Below are positions 1 to 8,347 of a stretch of 64,000 bases of DNA, in pieces. The stretch lies in the NCBI GenBank assembly GCA_937915545.1, contig CALGIJ010000021.1, forward strand, positions 186,001-250,000, written 5' to 3'. The DNA is from an uncultured Desulfobacterales bacterium. Lineage in GTDB: Bacteria; Desulfobacterota; Desulfobulbia; Desulfobulbales; Desulfocapsaceae. A program made the position numbers and the translations under genes. Every line of letters begins with the position of its first letter. Positions within the stretch are counted from its first letter, which is position 1. The notes beneath the pieces were generated by a model, which saw only the letters and a program-made list of their open reading frames with translations, made no database searches and was not told the origin of the DNA.

Positions 1-1
1 A

Positions 2-664
2 CTGAAGGACGAGATCGAGCCCCTCGCCAAGATCCTCCTTCCCAAGGTCATCGAGATGATGGGCGAACTGGAGGGACAGTACCACCCCGAAGACATCGCC
101 GCCCTGGTGCGCAACACCCTCACCAATCTGCACCACTTCAATACCGCCATCATCATGCTCAAGGCGGGCATGGAGCTCAAAGACGAGATCGAGCCGCTGG
201 CCAAGCTGGTCTACCCGCGTATGATCGAGCTCTTCCATGATCTGGAAGGCCAGTACAACCTCGACGACGTCACCGCCCTGCTGCGTAACACCCTCGGCAG
301 CCTGAATCACTTCAATACCGCCATCACCATGCTCAGGGCGGGGATGGAACTGAAAGACGAGATCGAGCCGCTGGCCAAGCTGACCCTGCCGAAGATCATC
401 GAGACCTTCAACGAACTCGACGGCACGCTGCGCGTCGCCGGGGCCGGCTTGCAGGCTGCCAAGAGCTGCGCCCCTTCGCCGGCCCAGGCCGAGGCGATGA
501 TCCGCGTCATCGCCGACCTCGATCTGAGCAATGTTCCCAGAGTCGGCCCCCTCGGCGCGGTGAAGAAACTGTACGACCCCAACGTCCAGGAAGCCCTGGG
601 CCTTGGTTTCGCGCTGATCGAGGCGCTGGGCGCCCTGCTCCGCGCCTGGCGGGACGGCAGATAG
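2..664 (+). CDS. DUF1641 family protein with 58-residue tandem repeats (5' end outside window)
   Basis: The frame is open from base 2, so the N-terminus lies outside the window; the ATG at 56 is internal. Each repeat starts with LKDEIEPLAK (codons at 2, 176 and 350), giving a period of exactly 58 codons. Each unit is an amphipathic helical block containing LEGQY, LLRNTL and HFNTAI. The C-terminal part (VPRVGPLGAVKKLYDPNVQEA) matches DUF1641. Known for the family: DUF1641 proteins commonly sit beside SQR-like flavoproteins, and such a gene follows 89 bp downstream. Inferred role: a partner or membrane-docking factor for that SQR. The biochemical function is unknown. The near-identical tandem units suggest recent internal duplication. 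Confidence 0.8.
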   Translation: MKDEIEPLAKILLPKVIEMMGELEGQYHPEDIAALVRNTLTNLHHFNTAIIMLKAGMELKDEIEPLAKLVYPRMIELFHDLEGQYNLDDVTALLRNTLGSLNHFNTAITMLRAGMELKDEIEPLAKLTLPKIIETFNELDGTLRVAGAGLQAAKSCAPSPAQAEAMIRVIADLDLSNVPRVGPLGAVKKLYDPNVQEALGLGFALIEALGALLRAWRDGR

Positions 665-753
665 CCTGCCGCCCCGCAGTGTTTTGAGCATACCATCGGC
701 CTGACAGAACCGGCAGGCGAATCGACAATATTTGACAGGAGGGAGAAGACACC

Positions 754-1995
754 ATGAAAAAGCTTGTCATCCTCGGCGCCGGCTGCGGCGGGACGATGAT
801 GGCCAACAAGATGAGGAAGCACCTTGATCGTAATGAGTGGAACATCACCATCATCGACAAGGACAATATCCACGACTATCAGCCGGGATATCTCTTCGTG
901 CCCTTCGGCATCAACACCGAGAGGGAGATCCGCAAGACCAAGAGAGAGTTCCTCAAGCCTGGTATCGACTTCGTCATCTCCGAGCTGGTCAACGTCGACT
1001 GGGACAAACAGCAGGTCACCACCGCTACCCGGGGCACCTTTTCCTACGATATCCTCATTATGTCCACCGGCTGCGACGTGCGCCCGGAGGAGGTTGAGGG
1101 ACTCGGCGAAACCTGGGGCAAGGACGTCTACGGCTACTACCGCTTCGACCACTGCGTCGACCTCAAGAAGGCCCTGGCCAGCTTCGAAGGCGGCAAACTG
1201 GTGGTGAACATCGCCGAAATGCCGATCAAGTGCCCGGTGGCGCCACTCGAATTCGCTTTCCTCGCCGACTGGTACTTCCATACCCGCGGCATCCGCGACA
1301 AGGTGGAGATCGAGTTCGTCACGCCCCTCACCGGGGCCTTCACCAAGCCGGTGGCCACCGCCGTGCTCACCTCCGCCTGCGAGCAGAAGAACATCAAGAT
1401 CACCCCCAACTTCGCCCTCGGCTCCGTCGACGGCGAGCGCAAGGTGATCGCCTCTTATGACGGCACCGAAGTCGACTATGACATGCTGGTGTCGATTCCG
1501 CCCAACTTCGGTTCCCAGGTGATGATCGACTCAGGCATCTCCGACCCCATGGGCTACATCCCGGTGGACAAACACACCCTGCAGCCCAAGGACCGCCCCA
1601 ACGTCTGGGTGCTCGGCGACGGCACCAACGTGCCGACCTCCAAGGCCGGAGCGGTGGCGCATTTCCAGGCCGATATCCTCGAAGAGAACATCATGGCCTA
1701 TATCAACGGGGAGGCGCAACACGCGAGATCGGATGGCCATGCCCTCTGATTCATCGAATCAGGCTTCGGGAAAGCCTACGTCATCGACTTCAACTACGAC
1801 ATCGAGCCGGTCGTCGGGAAATACCCCTTCCCCACCCTCGGCCCCATGGGCCTGCTCGAGGACACCGAGATGAACCATATCTCCAAGCTCCTCTTCAAAT
1901 GGGCCTACTTCAACCTGCTGCTCAGCGGCACCTGGCTCGGCCCGCCGGCAATGCAGAAGGCCGGCAAGCGCCTGAGCATGATCAAGAAAAAATAG
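754..1995 (+). CDS. Sulfide:quinone oxidoreductase-like flavoprotein with in-frame UGA, probable selenoprotein (U332)
   Basis: Starts at an ATG behind a strong AGGAGGG site. The N-terminus VILGAGCGGT is an FAD-binding Rossmann motif; LGDGTN near the end of the first frame is the second FAD motif. C160 (IKCPVAP) and C134 correspond to SQR cysteines. A TGA at 1747-1749 would end a 331-residue product. The same frame continues past it as FIESGFGKAYVIDFNYDIEP to a TAG at 1993, giving 413 residues. Known: SQRs carry a third redox cysteine in a C-F-(I/A)-(E/D) motif at this point (Cys356 in Acidithiobacillus). Here UGA takes its place, and a hairpin follows (1761-1777). I infer selenocysteine insertion. 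The alternative is a TGC-to-TGA nonsense mutation or a base-call error. Substrate is probably sulfide or another sulfane compound, with electrons passed to quinone at the inner membrane. Confidence 0.75.
1747..1777 (+). promoter_or_regulatory. Candidate bacterial SECIS element following UGA
   Basis: UGA at 1747-1749 is followed after 11 nt by AGGCTT (1761-1766), loop CGGGA (1767-1771) and AAGCCT (1772-1777): a perfect 6-bp stem with a 5-nt loop. Known bacterial SECIS features are a stem-loop inside the reading frame, an apical loop about 16-37 nt after the UGA, and a G among the first two loop bases. Here the loop starts 17 nt after the UGA and its second base is G, so the geometry fits. The stem is short, so this is suggestive only. 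Confidence 0.5.
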
Positions 1996-2030
1996 CCCGA
2001 TCCGGCCCGACAGGGCACGGCGCAAGACCC

Positions 2031-2067
2031 GAAGGCCCCGCAGCGACACCGTCGCTGCGGGGCCTTC
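2031..2067 (+). terminator. Strong hairpin downstream of SQR gene
   Basis: A perfect 17-bp stem (2031-2047 pairing with 2051-2067) closes a 3-nt loop (ACC), 36 bp after the SQR stop. It is followed by GGCGTTTG rather than a clean T-run, so it is either a weak intrinsic terminator or an mRNA 3'-end stabiliser. Its position supports the SQR transcript ending here, after 1995 and not at the 1747 UGA. Confidence 0.65.
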
Positions 2068-2423
2068 GGCGTTTGACGCGGCCAGGGCGGAGCCCGCTGA
2101 AAAGCTAGCCTAAGACCTCAACCGGACCCTGGCAACGAGGCAGACGCCATTCCGCGTTCACCCTGGAAAGAGCGAAAAAGGAAGAGCCTGAGGCGGCGCC
2201 AATGATTGCAGCTCATTATTCCTCCACTTCGCGGCATTTCACACCATTTCGCCCCTCACTACCAATTTATTTACCACTACCACTGCCAATTCTCATGGTT
2301 TTATTGCAGAATTGATATGACCACATCACCTCCTCACATTGTCATACAACCTTCTTCGCGGCTGCCTCTTTTTGCCTATTTTACTGTTTTTACGCAATAT
2401 GGTCTTGCGCAAAGACACACCGT
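2068..2423. other. Intergenic region upstream of mraZ
   Basis: No convincing gene. From about 2206 the base composition becomes clearly more AT-rich than its surroundings. An open frame begins at 2206 but resembles no protein and runs into mraZ out of frame. The region presumably holds the mraZ promoter; I cannot place -35/-10 boxes with confidence. Confidence 0.4.
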
Positions 2424-2448
2424 TGGTGTACTTTGGTTAGTTATGGTT
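2424..2448 (+). promoter_or_regulatory. MraZ operator-like direct repeats
   Basis: TGGTG (2424), TGGTT (2434) and TGGTT (2444) are spaced exactly 10 bp apart. Known: MraZ binds several TGGGN-type pentamers separated by 5 nt in front of its own gene. The spacing matches, while the fourth base is T rather than G. Position just upstream of mraZ supports autoregulation. Confidence 0.6.
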
Positions 2449-2482
2449 CATAATGTCGTTAGATGGATCTTTATGGTGGATA

Positions 2483-2941
2483 ATGGCAGAGCTTCGCTTT
2501 CGCGGCAAATACGATCACAGCATCGACGACAAAGGCCGCCTCAGCCTGCCCAGCCGTTTTCGCGAGGTACTGCGCCACTACCCCAGCGAAATCCTCATCG
2601 CCATCGCCTGGGAGACCCATCTGCGCGCCTACCCTTTGACGGAGTGGGAACGTCTCGAACATACCCTGCGCAATGGGGAAGAAGGCCCGCCCGAGGAGGG
2701 TGAGCGCATCGTGCGTTTTTTCCAGGCGGAGAGCAGCGAGCTGGTTCTCGACCGCCAGGGGCGTATCCTCCTGCCTCCCCCGCTGCGCGCCGAGGCCGGC
2801 CTGAAGAGGGACATCGTCCTCATCGGCATGATCGAACGGGTGGAAATCTGGGACAGGGAGCTTTGGAACGTGGAGCGTGAGATCGGCCGCACGGCGTTCG
2901 CGGCGATGAAGCAACGCATGAACAAGAGGGGCATCCTGTGA
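2483..2941 (+). CDS. mraZ: Transcriptional regulator MraZ
   Basis: 152 residues. The first half has FRGKYDHSIDDKGRLSLPSRFR and the second ELVLDRQGRILLPPPLR: the two AbrB-like D(x)KGR/D(x)QGR repeats that define MraZ. The start at 2483 follows GGTGGA by a few bases and gives the normal MraZ N-terminus; an in-frame start at 2453 would add an atypical leader. MraZ is a DNA-binding regulator of the division and cell wall (dcw) cluster. The stop overlaps the next gene (GTGATGA), so translation is probably coupled. Usually rsmH follows; here it does not. Confidence 0.95.
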   Translation: MAELRFRGKYDHSIDDKGRLSLPSRFREVLRHYPSEILIAIAWETHLRAYPLTEWERLEHTLRNGEEGPPEEGERIVRFFQAESSELVLDRQGRILLPPPLRAEAGLKRDIVLIGMIERVEIWDRELWNVEREIGRTAFAAMKQRMNKRGIL

Positions 2942-3399
2942 TGAAACCCATCGCGCCGGCATGGCCGGCAGTTTCTGCCCGCCACCGCTATCAAGGCCCC
3001 ATCGTCCTGCCGTCCGCCACCGGGCGGCGGGGTTTCACCCTCCCCCAGACACCCACAAGGCGTCGCCGCATCCTGCCCCGCCAAGGCTTCGCCCGGCCCT
3101 TCGACGAGCAGCGCCGCCCCTCCATGGCCGGCGGCAGACAGCTCTGGCTGGCGGTGGCCAGGGTGCTGCTCGCCGCCGCCCCGCTCTTGCTCGCCCTGCA
3201 GTGGCACCTCTGCGATACCTCTGCCAGCTACGAACGCCGCCTGGCCGAGTGCCGCGCCACCAACCAGCTTCTCCAGGAAAATATGGCGGCCCTCGACAGC
3301 CTGCGCAGCCGCCTCTCCTCCCCGGAACGGATCCGCATCATGGCGGAGGAAAAGCTCTCCCTGCATCGGCCGGAAAAGGAGCAGGTGAAAGTCTTCTGA
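2941..3399 (+). CDS. ftsL: FtsL-like cell division protein
   Basis: A basic, proline- and arginine-rich N-terminal stretch (about 60 residues) precedes one membrane segment (LWLAVARVLLAAAPLLLALQ), then a short coiled coil (YERRLAECRATNQLLQENMA) ending in SPERIRIMAEEKLSL, the typical FtsL C-terminal block. FtsL joins FtsB and FtsQ in the divisome. The start overlaps the mraZ stop with GAGGGG upstream; an internal ATG at 3124 would give a 91-residue protein of the size usual for FtsL, and the true start is uncertain. Normally ftsI and the mur genes follow; here an unrelated convergent operon does. Confidence 0.7.
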   Translation: MKPIAPAWPAVSARHRYQGPIVLPSATGRRGFTLPQTPTRRRRILPRQGFARPFDEQRRPSMAGGRQLWLAVARVLLAAAPLLLALQWHLCDTSASYERRLAECRATNQLLQENMAALDSLRSRLSSPERIRIMAEEKLSLHRPEKEQVKVF

Positions 3400-3414
3400 T
3401 TCCTCGTCGCGAGG

Positions 3415-4614
3415 TTACTCGGAACGCAGGGCCTGAACCGGATCGAGCCCCGCCGCCTGCCGTGCCGGGGCGATCCCGGCGACGATGCCGATGGTCAGGG
3501 CCAGGGCCTCGGCCAGGAGCACGAAGGTCCAGGGGGTGTGGACCGGCAGGAGCGGTACCAGCAGGTGGAGGAGCCAGGCGAGGAGGGCCCCGACGAGAAG
3601 GCCGGCACAGCCGCCGAGCCCGGCGAGAAAAGTGGCCTCGAGGAGAAAGAGCAGCAATATCTGGCCCTGCGAGGCTCCCAGGGCGCGCAGCAGGCCGATC
3701 TCGGCGGTACGCTCGCCCACCGCGATGGTCATCACCGTAAAGATGCCCACCGAGCCCACCAGCAGGGAAATCCCCCCCAGCGCACCCACCGCCACGGTGA
3801 GCATCGACAACACCGAGCCGAGGACATCGAGCATCTGCTGCTGCGTGGTGATGGTGAAGTCCTCCTGCCCGTGGCGATTGATGAGCAGGCGGCGGATGGC
3901 TGCGGTCACTTCCTCGGGGCGGAATCCGCTGCGAAAGAGGACATCGATCTCCATGAGGCCCTCGCGCTCGAAGAGGTCGAGAGCGCGCACCGCCGGGATA
4001 TAGACGGTATCGTCCATATCGAAGCCGAGCACGAAGCCCTTGGCCTCCATGACCCCGATGACCCTGGCCGGCTGGTCGCCGACCTGCATGCGCTGGCCGA
4101 GGGGATTGACGCCGGGGAAGAGTTCTGCGGCGACCTTGGCGCCGAGTACGACGAAGGCCCGGGCGGTGCGCGGGTCGTCGGCGGGCAGGAAGCTGCCGCT
4201 GGCGACGCGCATCGAGAAGGCGCGGTCCATATCGGCACCGACACCGTAGAGGGTGATGCGCCGCGTCCGCCCCATGGCGCTGACCTCGGCGTTGCCCTGA
4301 ACCATCGGCACCGCTGTCTCCACCTCCGGCAGGCGCAGCAGGGCCTGACTGTCTTCCAGTGTCAGGAGGCGTTCCGAGCCAAGTACCCCGAGCGGCGTGC
4401 CCATGGTGTTGACCTTGCCGGGGTTGATGGCGACGAGATTGGTGCCGAACTGGGTGAACTCGGCGACGACATAGCGCTGCAGGCCTTCGCCCATGGAGGT
4501 GAGGAGGATGACCGCGGCGATGCCGACGGCGATGCCCAGGCCGGTAAGCGAGGACTGCAGCCGTTTGGCGCGGATCGACTTGGTGATGAAGGCCAGCTGG
4601 TCGGAAAAGCGCAT
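3415..4614 (-). CDS. MacB/FtsX-type ABC transporter permease (second subunit)
   Basis: 399 residues. N-terminal membrane segment (LTGLGIAVGIAAVILLTSMGEG), a large extracytoplasmic MacB-PCD-like domain, then three C-terminal membrane helices of an FtsX domain ending PARQAAGLDPVQALRSE. Known: such permeases with a LolD-like ATPase work as mechanotransmitters in efflux or lipoprotein handling. The start is the ATG preceding RFSDQLAF; a longer frame upstream is a shadow of the neighbouring permease. It lies 11 bp downstream of a paralogous permease, so the pair probably forms a heterodimer. Last gene of the leftward operon. Confidence 0.88.
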   Translation of the reverse strand: MRFSDQLAFITKSIRAKRLQSSLTGLGIAVGIAAVILLTSMGEGLQRYVVAEFTQFGTNLVAINPGKVNTMGTPLGVLGSERLLTLEDSQALLRLPEVETAVPMVQGNAEVSAMGRTRRITLYGVGADMDRAFSMRVASGSFLPADDPRTARAFVVLGAKVAAELFPGVNPLGQRMQVGDQPARVIGVMEAKGFVLGFDMDDTVYIPAVRALDLFEREGLMEIDVLFRSGFRPEEVTAAIRRLLINRHGQEDFTITTQQQMLDVLGSVLSMLTVAVGALGGISLLVGSVGIFTVMTIAVGERTAEIGLLRALGASQGQILLLFLLEATFLAGLGGCAGLLVGALLAWLLHLLVPLLPVHTPWTFVLLAEALALTIGIVAGIAPARQAAGLDPVQALRSE

Positions 4615-4625
4615 CGCCACCTCCC

Positions 4626-5834
4626 CTAACGGCCGGCCAGGGCGCGGATGGGATCGAGCCGCGCCGCGCGCCGCGCTGGCAGAAAAGAGAACAGCAGGCC
4701 GTTGCCCAGCGCCACCCCCACCGCCGCCGCCACCGCCCACAGGGGTGGCATGGTATGCAGCTCCGGATAGAAGCGGGCTATACCCCAGGCGCCGCAGAAA
4801 CCGAGGACGAGGCCCGCTCCGGCGCCGATCAGCGACAAGAGCAGGGCCTCGCTGACCACCAGGGCCATGATCCTCGCACGGGTCGCGCCGAGGGCCTTGA
4901 GCAGGCCGATCTCTCTCGTGCGCTGCGCCACCGCCATGAGCATGACGTTCATGATGAGGATGCCGGCAACCACCAGGCTGATGGCGGCGATGCCGGCCAC
5001 GGTCAGGGTGAGGGTGCCGAGGATCTTGTCGAAGGTGGCGAGCACCGCGTCCTGGGTGATCAGGGTGACGTCGTCCTCGCCATAGTGGCGTCTGGCGATG
5101 GTGGTGCGGATATGGGCCTTGAGCGGCTCCAGGCTCTCCGCCTCCCGGCCCTCGACGAGGACGCGGAATAGACCGCTGGTGTCGAAGAGCATCTGCGCAA
5201 AGGCCACCGGGACGATGACCAGTTCCTGGGAGTCGAAGCCCAGCGAGCGCCCCTCTGAGGCGAGCACGCCGATGACCCGGCAGCGGTAGCTGCCGAGGCG
5301 GATGACCTCCCCCAGCGGCTCGGCGCTGCCGAACAGCTCTCTCGCGACATTGGCGCCGAGGACGCACACCGGCCTGGCGACACCCCAGTCCTCCTCGGGG
5401 AGAAAGGAGCCGCGGGCCAGTTGCAGGTGGTGCACCTGGAGAAAGAAGGTGGTGGTGCCGAGCACCGGCACCTGGCGTTCGCGGCCTTGCCGCGCCGCGC
5501 TCAGCTCGCCGATGTTGAGGGGGGCGACGCGGCGCACCAGGTCGCTGCGCGTCAAGGCCAGGGCATCGTCGAGGGTGAGGTCGCGTGGGGTCTCGCCAAG
5601 CAGAGTCGACGGGGTGTTCGCTGCCGTCTCGGTACGGCCGGGGATGACGATGAGCAGGTTGGTGCCGAGGGAGGAGAACTTGTCGACGATATAGAGGCGT
5701 GCGCCATTGCCGATGCCGGTGAGCAGCACCACCGCCGCCACGCCGATGGCGGTGGCGAGCAGCATGAGCAACGTCCGCAGCTTGCCGCCGCCAAGACTGC
5801 CCAGGGCGAAGCGCAGAGAGTCGACGAGGCGCAT
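4626..5834 (-). CDS. MacB/FtsX-type ABC transporter permease (first subunit)
   Basis: 402 residues with the same architecture as its downstream neighbour: N-terminal helix (LLMLLATAIGVAAVVLLTGIG), periplasmic domain, FtsX domain (ISLVVAGILIMNVMLMAVAQRTREIGLLKALGA) and C-terminal PARRAARLDPIRALAGR. Six bases separate it from the ATPase gene, consistent with one complex. No MacA-like fusion protein is adjacent on this side; the RND-linked fusion protein in the same operon or the orphan at 21205-22341 might serve. Confidence 0.88.
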   Translation of the reverse strand: MRLVDSLRFALGSLGGGKLRTLLMLLATAIGVAAVVLLTGIGNGARLYIVDKFSSLGTNLLIVIPGRTETAANTPSTLLGETPRDLTLDDALALTRSDLVRRVAPLNIGELSAARQGRERQVPVLGTTTFFLQVHHLQLARGSFLPEEDWGVARPVCVLGANVARELFGSAEPLGEVIRLGSYRCRVIGVLASEGRSLGFDSQELVIVPVAFAQMLFDTSGLFRVLVEGREAESLEPLKAHIRTTIARRHYGEDDVTLITQDAVLATFDKILGTLTLTVAGIAAISLVVAGILIMNVMLMAVAQRTREIGLLKALGATRARIMALVVSEALLLSLIGAGAGLVLGFCGAWGIARFYPELHTMPPLWAVAAAVGVALGNGLLFSFLPARRAARLDPIRALAGR

Positions 5835-5840
5835 AGGCCG

Positions 5841-6515
5841 TTACCCGCCACTGTCGACGGCGATGCGGCCGTCGACGACGCGCAGCCGCCGCCGGGCGCG
5901 GCCACCAATCTCCGGGTCGTGGGTGACCACCACCAGGGTCTGCCCGTCGCCGTTGAGCTCTTCGAGGAGGGCGATAATCTCGCCGCCGGCGCTGCGGTCG
6001 AGGTTGCCGGTGGGCTCGTCGGCAAGCAGCAGGGTCGGCCTGTTGACCACCGCCCGGGCGATGGCCACCCGCTGCCGCTGGCCGCCGGAGAGCTCGTCCG
6101 GGCGGTGACCGCTGCGGCCGGCAAGGCCGAAGCGGCGCAGCAGTTCGCCGCTGCGCCGGCGCCGCTCGTCGAGGGCAACCCCGGAGAGGAGCAGCGGCAG
6201 CTCGATGTTCTCCTCGGCGGTGAGCCGCGGCACGAGATGGAAGAACTGGAAGACGAAGCCGATGCGGCGGCTGCGCGTGGCGGCGAGGCGCTTCTCGTCG
6301 AGGCCGGTGACATCTTCGCCGTCGAGGAGATAGGTGCCGCTGCTGGCGGTATCGAGCAGGCCGAGGATATGCAACAGGGTCGACTTGCCCGAGCCCGAGG
6401 GGCCCATGATCGACAGATACTCGCCGGAGGCGACGGTCAGCGACACCCCGTCGATGGCCCGCACCTCCTGGCCGCCGACGACGAAGGTGCGATGGATGTC
6501 GCGCAACTCGATCAT
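5841..6515 (-). CDS. MacB/LolD-type ABC transporter ATPase
   Basis: 224 residues. Walker A GPSGSGKST near residue 39, Q-loop FVFQFFHLVPRLTAEEN, signature LSGGQRQRVAIARA, Walker B LLLADEPTGNLD and H-loop VTHDPE are all present. The length and the FFHLVPRLTA stretch are typical of the MacB/LolD/FtsE subfamily. The start ATG overlaps the TfoX-domain gene stop (ATGA). It energises the two permeases that follow. Confidence 0.92.
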   Translation of the reverse strand: MIELRDIHRTFVVGGQEVRAIDGVSLTVASGEYLSIMGPSGSGKSTLLHILGLLDTASSGTYLLDGEDVTGLDEKRLAATRSRRIGFVFQFFHLVPRLTAEENIELPLLLSGVALDERRRRSGELLRRFGLAGRSGHRPDELSGGQRQRVAIARAVVNRPTLLLADEPTGNLDRSAGGEIIALLEELNGDGQTLVVVTHDPEIGGRARRRLRVVDGRIAVDSGG

Positions 6516-6859
6516 TGCCCTTTCCCGGTCCCGCCCCTCTTCTTTTTACGCGGCGCCGGCGGCGGCAGCTGGTCGGCGCTCGCCCGCACCAGCCGGCACA
6601 GCCAGTCGCTGTCGTCGATCTGCTCCTCGATGAGGAAGTAGTCCTTGGCGCCGGGATAGGGCGGGGCCAGCGTCACCTCGCCGATAAAGCCCCGTCCGGC
6701 CTCGGTGGGCTTGACGAACAGGCGGTTATCGCACAGCAGGGCGACGATCTTGCCATCGCAGTAGACACCGTACTCGCCGAACATCTTGCGGCAGGTGATC
6801 TGCCCCGCCCCGGTCAGCTGTTCGACGATAAAGTCGGCAAAGCTCTTGTCGGTCGCCAT
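6512..6859 (-). CDS. TfoX N-terminal domain protein
   Basis: 115 residues. FADFIVEQLTGAGQITCRKMFGEYGVYCDGK is the hallmark of the TfoX/Sxy N-terminal domain, followed by LLCDNRLFVKPT and a C-terminal PPAPRKKKRGG tail. The domain occurs in competence regulators but also as stand-alone small proteins of unknown role. The start at 6859 has a good GAGGAGG site. It sits between tolC (18 bp away) and the ABC ATPase (4-bp overlap), so it is co-transcribed with efflux genes. Its job there is unknown. Confidence 0.85.
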   Translation of the reverse strand: MATDKSFADFIVEQLTGAGQITCRKMFGEYGVYCDGKIVALLCDNRLFVKPTEAGRGFIGEVTLAPPYPGAKDYFLIEEQIDDSDWLCRLVRASADQLPPPAPRKKKRGGTGKGQ

Positions 6860-6876
6860 CAGATCCCTCCTCTGCC

Positions 6877-8340
6877 TTACAGGCCAAGCCCTTCGCCAAC
6901 TCGGCCCTGGATGCGTTCGAGCTCGGCCAGGGCCAGGGCATAGCCTACCTCGCTCTGTTTCTCGTAGCTCAGCGCCTGGGCGTAGGCCTCCTGGGCGGTG
7001 AGGACATCGAGGGTGGTGGCGCGGCCGACGGCGAACTTGGCCTCCTCCGCCTCGAGACGCTTTTTGGTCGCCAGGGCGGTCTTGGCGGTGGCATCCATGG
7101 CCTTTTGCGCCAGCTGCACGTCGCGCACCGTGGTGCGCACGCTCTTCTCCACTTCGAGGCGCAGCAGCGCCAGGCTGTTGGCCGCCTTGCGGCTGGCGGC
7201 GCTGGCCTGACGGCGAAGGCCCTTGGCGGCACTGTTTTCCAGCGGCATGGCCAGTACCAGCCCGGCCTGCCACTCGGTCTCCGGGTTGTCGACGGCGTCG
7301 CCGAGGCTGTCGGCGTAGCTGCTGTCGGTGCCGCCCTGACCAACGGCGCCGACCATATCGAGGGAGGGGCGCAGGTTGTCCTCGGCCCGCTCGCTCTCGA
7401 TGCCCGCCGCCCTCAGCTCCAGCTCGGCCGCCCTGATATCGGGGCGGCTGGCCAGGGCACGTTTCAGCACGGCGTCGGCATCGAGGGTGAGTGAGGCCGT
7501 CGGCGGCTTGTCGGCGGGAACGAATGGACCTCCCAGGACGGGGGCATTGACCAGCAGGCGCAGCTCGTCTTCGTAGAGGCCGATAAGGCGGTCGGCGGAA
7601 ATCAGTCCCTCCTCGCGGCGGGCGACCTCGGAACGTGGCTGGTGGATATCGACTTTCGCCAGCTTGCCGGCGGCGATCCTCTCCTTTGTCTCCTCGCTGA
7701 GTTTTCTCGCCAGGGACAGGGACAGCTCCTTCACCCTCTTCTCCTGCCAGGCATAGAAAAGGTTCCAATAGGCGGCCTTGACTCGGGCGGCGAGGTTGGC
7801 GGCTTCGAAGCCCACCAGCTCGCGGGCGGCGTCGCTCCTTGTCTCGGCGGCGCGCAGGGATGCTGTCTGCCGCTCGATGCCAAGCCCCTGCAGGAGCGGC
7901 TGGCGAACCGTCAGGCTGAGCCCGGAGGACCAGGCGGGATCGAGCAGCGGGCTGGCCGGGGTCGAACTGTAGCGGCCGTTCTTCCATGTCACGCCGACTT
8001 CGGTGCCGGTGATGAATTTCTTGCTCGCCCCCAGCGAGACCCCAGCGGTCTCTTCCTTCTCCACCCCGTCGGGGAGGTAGGGCGCCGACTCCTTCGCCCC
8101 GAGGCTGCCTTCACCCTCGAGGCGCACATCGAACTCGCCCCGCGCCGCCTCCCCCGCCCCGAGAGCTATCTCCGCCTCGTCGCGCCTCACCTCGAGGCCG
8201 AGGTTGTTGGCCAGAGCCAGCCGCACCGCATCGGCGATATGGAGGGGCCGGGCATCGCCGGCAAAAGCCGGCCGCGACATGAGGCCGAGCAGCAGCACGG
8301 CTGCCAGGAGAACCATAAGAGCTTCCAGTGTACGCTTCAT
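6877..8340 (-). CDS. TolC-family outer membrane efflux protein
   Basis: 487 residues with a signal peptide (MVLLAAVLLLGLMSRPAFAG), then two OEP-type repeats rich in alanine-containing helices (for example AAYWNLFYAWQEKRVKELSL, and SLALLRLEVEKSVRTTVRDVQLAQ). This is the outer membrane channel for tripartite export. Seven bases separate it from the RND pump gene upstream; the MacB-like ABC system lies downstream in the same operon, so one channel may serve both pumps. Confidence 0.92.
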   Translation of the reverse strand: MKRTLEALMVLLAAVLLLGLMSRPAFAGDARPLHIADAVRLALANNLGLEVRRDEAEIALGAGEAARGEFDVRLEGEGSLGAKESAPYLPDGVEKEETAGVSLGASKKFITGTEVGVTWKNGRYSSTPASPLLDPAWSSGLSLTVRQPLLQGLGIERQTASLRAAETRSDAARELVGFEAANLAARVKAAYWNLFYAWQEKRVKELSLSLARKLSEETKERIAAGKLAKVDIHQPRSEVARREEGLISADRLIGLYEDELRLLVNAPVLGGPFVPADKPPTASLTLDADAVLKRALASRPDIRAAELELRAAGIESERAEDNLRPSLDMVGAVGQGGTDSSYADSLGDAVDNPETEWQAGLVLAMPLENSAAKGLRRQASAASRKAANSLALLRLEVEKSVRTTVRDVQLAQKAMDATAKTALATKKRLEAEEAKFAVGRATTLDVLTAQEAYAQALSYEKQSEVGYALALAELERIQGRVGEGLGL

Positions 8341-8347
8341 GACAGTG

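Noticed and set aside
754..1749. SQR as a simple 331-residue protein ending at the TGA
   Set aside because: The frame continues unbroken with clear SQR C-terminal sequence to 1995; ending at 1749 would remove the third redox site and the membrane-binding end.
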